The notes under the pieces were generated by a model. The model saw only the letters and a list, made by a program, of their open reading frames with translations, was not told where the DNA came from and did not search any database. The position numbers and the translations under genes were made by a program. This document shows, piece by piece, positions 20,648-22,598 of a stretch of 22,598 bases of DNA; the stretch's first letter is position 1, and every line of letters starts with the position of its first letter. This stretch comes from an uncultured Collinsella sp. (GTDB lineage Bacteria; Actinomycetota; Coriobacteriia; Coriobacteriales; Coriobacteriaceae): positions 1-22,598 of the forward strand of contig CALKBB010000357.1 of NCBI GenBank assembly GCA_937989795.1, given 5' to 3'.

Positions 20648-21796
20648 ATGAAAACCATCAATCGTCTGGCCTCCTTTATCAAGGCCGACCACCGTTATGT
20701 GTACCTGGGCACGAGTGTCATCGCGGCGCTTGGCCTGGCGTTTAGCCAGCGCAACCCCACGCCGCTGAGCTTCTTGGCGCCCACCGGTATCTTCCAGGAT
20801 TGCCTTTGGGCAATCCTTTGGGCCTGGCTCGTCGTGTCGGCGGCGGCGCTCGTCACCAAACTCATGCACTGGAATGACTATCGCGAAACGTCGCCGTTCG
20901 CATCCGAGCGCTTCCGTCGTGGCGCACGCTTGGGCAGCTATGTCGTGGTTGCCATCGCGGCGATCTTTTTCGTGGACCGCTGCGTCATGTCGTTTATCGA
21001 CCTGGTACAGGTGAGCATCGTCTCGGACTCCAACCCCAGCGACTTTTTGTCGAGCCTGGTCTACATGACCTACAAGAGCGGGGACTTCTTTATCCGCGGT
21101 ATCGAGATCACCATCGCGCTTGCCACCTTCGGCACCGTCATCGCATTCTTCCTGGCGTTGCTCTTTGTGTTCCTGCGTATTCAGACCTTCGATCGCGTGG
21201 ACAACGACCTGGTGCGCTTCTTTAAGAGCATTGGCCGCGGCTTTGCGACCATCTACTCCACCATCGTGCGCGGCACGCCCATGATGGTCCAGGGTCTGCT
21301 CATCTATTACGCGGGTTTCACCGTTTTGCGCGGCATGGGCTTCGAGACCGCCCAGGCCAACCAGATCTGGAGTACCTTCACCGCCGGCCTCGTCACCATC
21401 TCGCTCAACTCCACCGCCTACATGATGGAGGTCCTGCGCGGCGGCATCGAGTCCATCGACCCCGGCCAGGCCGAGGCAGCGCGCTCGCTGGGTCTTTCGC
21501 AGTGGCAAGCCATGCGCAAAGTCGTGTTCCCCCAGGGCATTAAAAACGCGATTCCGGCGCTCACCAACGAGCTCATCATCAACATCAAGGACTCGTCGGT
21601 GCTCTCGGTCATCGGCGTGTTCGACCTCATGTACGCCACCACCACCGTCGCCGGCGTGTACTACCGCCAGATGGAGGTCTACTGCGTGGCGCTCGTGGTC
21701 TACCTGATCCTGACGCTCGTGGCGAGCCGCCTGCTCGAAGCCTTTGGCAAAAAACTTGGTGCCGAGGCTCCGGCCACGTTGCCCAGCTCCAACTAG
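20648..21796 (+). CDS. Amino-acid ABC transporter permease (HisM/GlnP-like)
   Basis: Membrane channel subunit of the importer. The core of about 220 residues at the C-terminus holds ITIALATFGTVIAFFLALLFVFLR, YSTIVRGTPMMVQGLLIYY and the ATPase-contacting EAA loop EAARSLGLSQWQAMRKVVFPQGIKNAIPAL. The total of 382 residues is longer than the usual 215-250. The first 150 residues add about three predicted helices (such as YLGTSVIAALGLAF, FQDCLWAILWAWLVVSAAALV and GSYVVVAIAAIFFVDRCV). GGGAGG lies 4 nt before ATG 20648. It is in an operon with the binding protein and the ATPase (22-nt gap). Confidence 0.92.
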   Translation: MKTINRLASFIKADHRYVYLGTSVIAALGLAFSQRNPTPLSFLAPTGIFQDCLWAILWAWLVVSAAALVTKLMHWNDYRETSPFASERFRRGARLGSYVVVAIAAIFFVDRCVMSFIDLVQVSIVSDSNPSDFLSSLVYMTYKSGDFFIRGIEITIALATFGTVIAFFLALLFVFLRIQTFDRVDNDLVRFFKSIGRGFATIYSTIVRGTPMMVQGLLIYYAGFTVLRGMGFETAQANQIWSTFTAGLVTISLNSTAYMMEVLRGGIESIDPGQAEAARSLGLSQWQAMRKVVFPQGIKNAIPALTNELIINIKDSSVLSVIGVFDLMYATTTVAGVYYRQMEVYCVALVVYLILTLVASRLLEAFGKKLGAEAPATLPSSN

Positions 21797-21818
21797 GCTC
21801 AAGACGAGGAGAATCATC

Positions 21819-22598
21819 ATGGCAGATACCGCCACTACCGGCGTTGCGGCCGCCGCACAGACCAATGAGCCGCTCATCCGCGTCGAGGGCCTGCGCAAAA
21901 GCTTCGGCTCGCTCGAGGTGCTCAAGGGCATCGACCTGTCCGTTAAATCAGGCGAGGTCGTCACCATTATCGGCGCCTCGGGCTCGGGCAAGTCGACCTT
22001 CCTGCGCTGCCTCAACCTGCTCGAGACCCCGGACGCGGGCCACATCTGGTTCCACGGCCAGGATCTCACGGCCGAGCGCTGCAACATTAACAAACTGCGT
22101 GAGGACATCGGTATGGTGTTCCAGGGCTTTAACCTGTTCAACAACATGGACGTGCTCGACAACTGCACGCTCGCGCCCGTCACGCTCAAAAAGATGAGCA
22201 AGGCCGAGGCTGAAAAAATTGCGATGGAGCATCTGACGAGCGTGGGACTCGAAAAGTTCGCGCACGCCGCCGTGGGCCGCCTGTCCGGTGGTCAAAAACA
22301 GCGCGTGGCCATCGCTCGTGCCCTGTGCATGAATCCGCAGATCATGCTGTTCGACGAGCCGACCTCCGCGCTCGACCCCGAGATCGTGGGCGAGGTGCTC
22401 GAGGTCATGCGCAAGCTCGCTGCCGACGGCATGACCATGGTTGTCGTCACGCACGAGATGGCCTTTGCCCGCACCGTGTCCGATCGCGTGGTCTTTATGG
22501 ACAAGGGCGTGGTGCTCGAGGACGCCGCGCCGGCCGAGCTCTTCGGCAATCCCAAGCACCAGCGCACCCGCGAGTTCCTCTCGCGTTATCTCGAGGAC
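21819..22598 (+). CDS. Amino-acid ABC transporter ATP-binding protein, 3' end outside window
   Basis: Cytoplasmic ATPase that powers the importer. 260 residues are visible with no stop, ending in FLSRYLED, which is close to the normal C-terminus. Motifs are Walker A GASGSGKST, Q-loop MVFQGFNLF, signature LSGGQKQR, Walker B IMLFDEPTSALD and H-loop VVTHEM, the GlnQ/HisP pattern with all catalytic residues present. GAGGAG 7 nt before ATG 21819. About 15 residues (MADTATTGVAAAAQT) precede the usual start of the domain. Confidence 0.94.
   Translation, partial: MADTATTGVAAAAQTNEPLIRVEGLRKSFGSLEVLKGIDLSVKSGEVVTIIGASGSGKSTFLRCLNLLETPDAGHIWFHGQDLTAERCNINKLREDIGMVFQGFNLFNNMDVLDNCTLAPVTLKKMSKAEAEKIAMEHLTSVGLEKFAHAAVGRLSGGQKQRVAIARALCMNPQIMLFDEPTSALDPEIVGEVLEVMRKLAADGMTMVVVTHEMAFARTVSDRVVFMDKGVVLEDAAPAELFGNPKHQRTREFLSRYLED

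Noticed and set aside
19673..22201. 842-codon open frame on the minus strand
   Set aside because: Mirror of the amino-acid importer genes in high-GC DNA; no recognisable motif, and the opposite strand holds three clear genes.
1..22598. tRNA, rRNA or prophage genes
   Set aside because: No cloverleaf with conserved T-loop, no rRNA-like stretch and no phage structural or integrase gene was seen on either strand.

Overview
The window looks like a high-GC gut actinobacterium of the Coriobacteriia, most likely Collinsella or a close relative. This is inferred from GC-rich codon use, gene content and abundant intergenic hairpin repeats; no search was run. The exception is about the first 940 bases. 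They encode part of a 3-phosphoglycerate dehydrogenase with lower GC and Clostridia-like codon use, joined in frame to an ABC exporter gene at a short shared word. I read that join as an assembly chimera until shown otherwise.

Layout. 1-941 (-): SerA fragment. 921-4876 (-): MarR regulator and two half-size ABC exporter genes overlapping by 8 nt each; the second exporter gene is cut by the join. 5232-6378 (+): pyridoxal/pyridoxamine kinase overlapping a small Cys-rich TIGR04076-like protein. 6561-7922 (+) and 8589-9959 (-): two AAA ATPases with a C-terminal nuclease-like (DUF4143-type) domain. Each is preceded by three DNA units spaced exactly 33 bp apart. 8109-8555 (-): low-molecular-weight protein tyrosine phosphatase downstream of the second ATPase. 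10155-11408 (-): MFS exporter. 11570-16458 (+): an LpdD-like/Nudix fusion, a DASS (SLC13) anion transporter, a UbiD-type decarboxylase and a UbiX flavin prenyltransferase. 16550-17416 (+): MerR regulator. 17593-18459 (+): acidic single-pass membrane protein of unknown function. 18539-19432 (+): LacX-type aldose 1-epimerase. 19712-22598 (+): polar amino-acid ABC importer (Tat-type lipoprotein, permease, ATPase running off the window).

The most interesting system is 11570-16458. UbiX makes prenylated FMN from FMN and dimethylallyl phosphate, UbiD uses it to (de)carboxylate an aromatic or unsaturated acid, and the DASS protein probably moves the acid or an exchange anion. The first gene fuses an LpdD-like domain (third component of gallate decarboxylase) to a Nudix domain of the type-1 isopentenyl-diphosphate isomerase family. 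That Nudix domain keeps the metal-binding residues but has Ala where the isomerase needs its catalytic Cys. My hypothesis is that it supplies or handles the prenyl (mono)phosphate for cofactor synthesis next to the decarboxylase.

Intergenic DNA is rich in structure: a five-copy hairpin family with an AAAGGGGCAGTCCCTTT-like core, four unrelated long inverted repeats (15-21 bp arms), a composite hairpin element present twice, three clear intrinsic terminators, a MarR promoter/operator, and a promoter whose -35 box lies inside one of the hairpin repeats.
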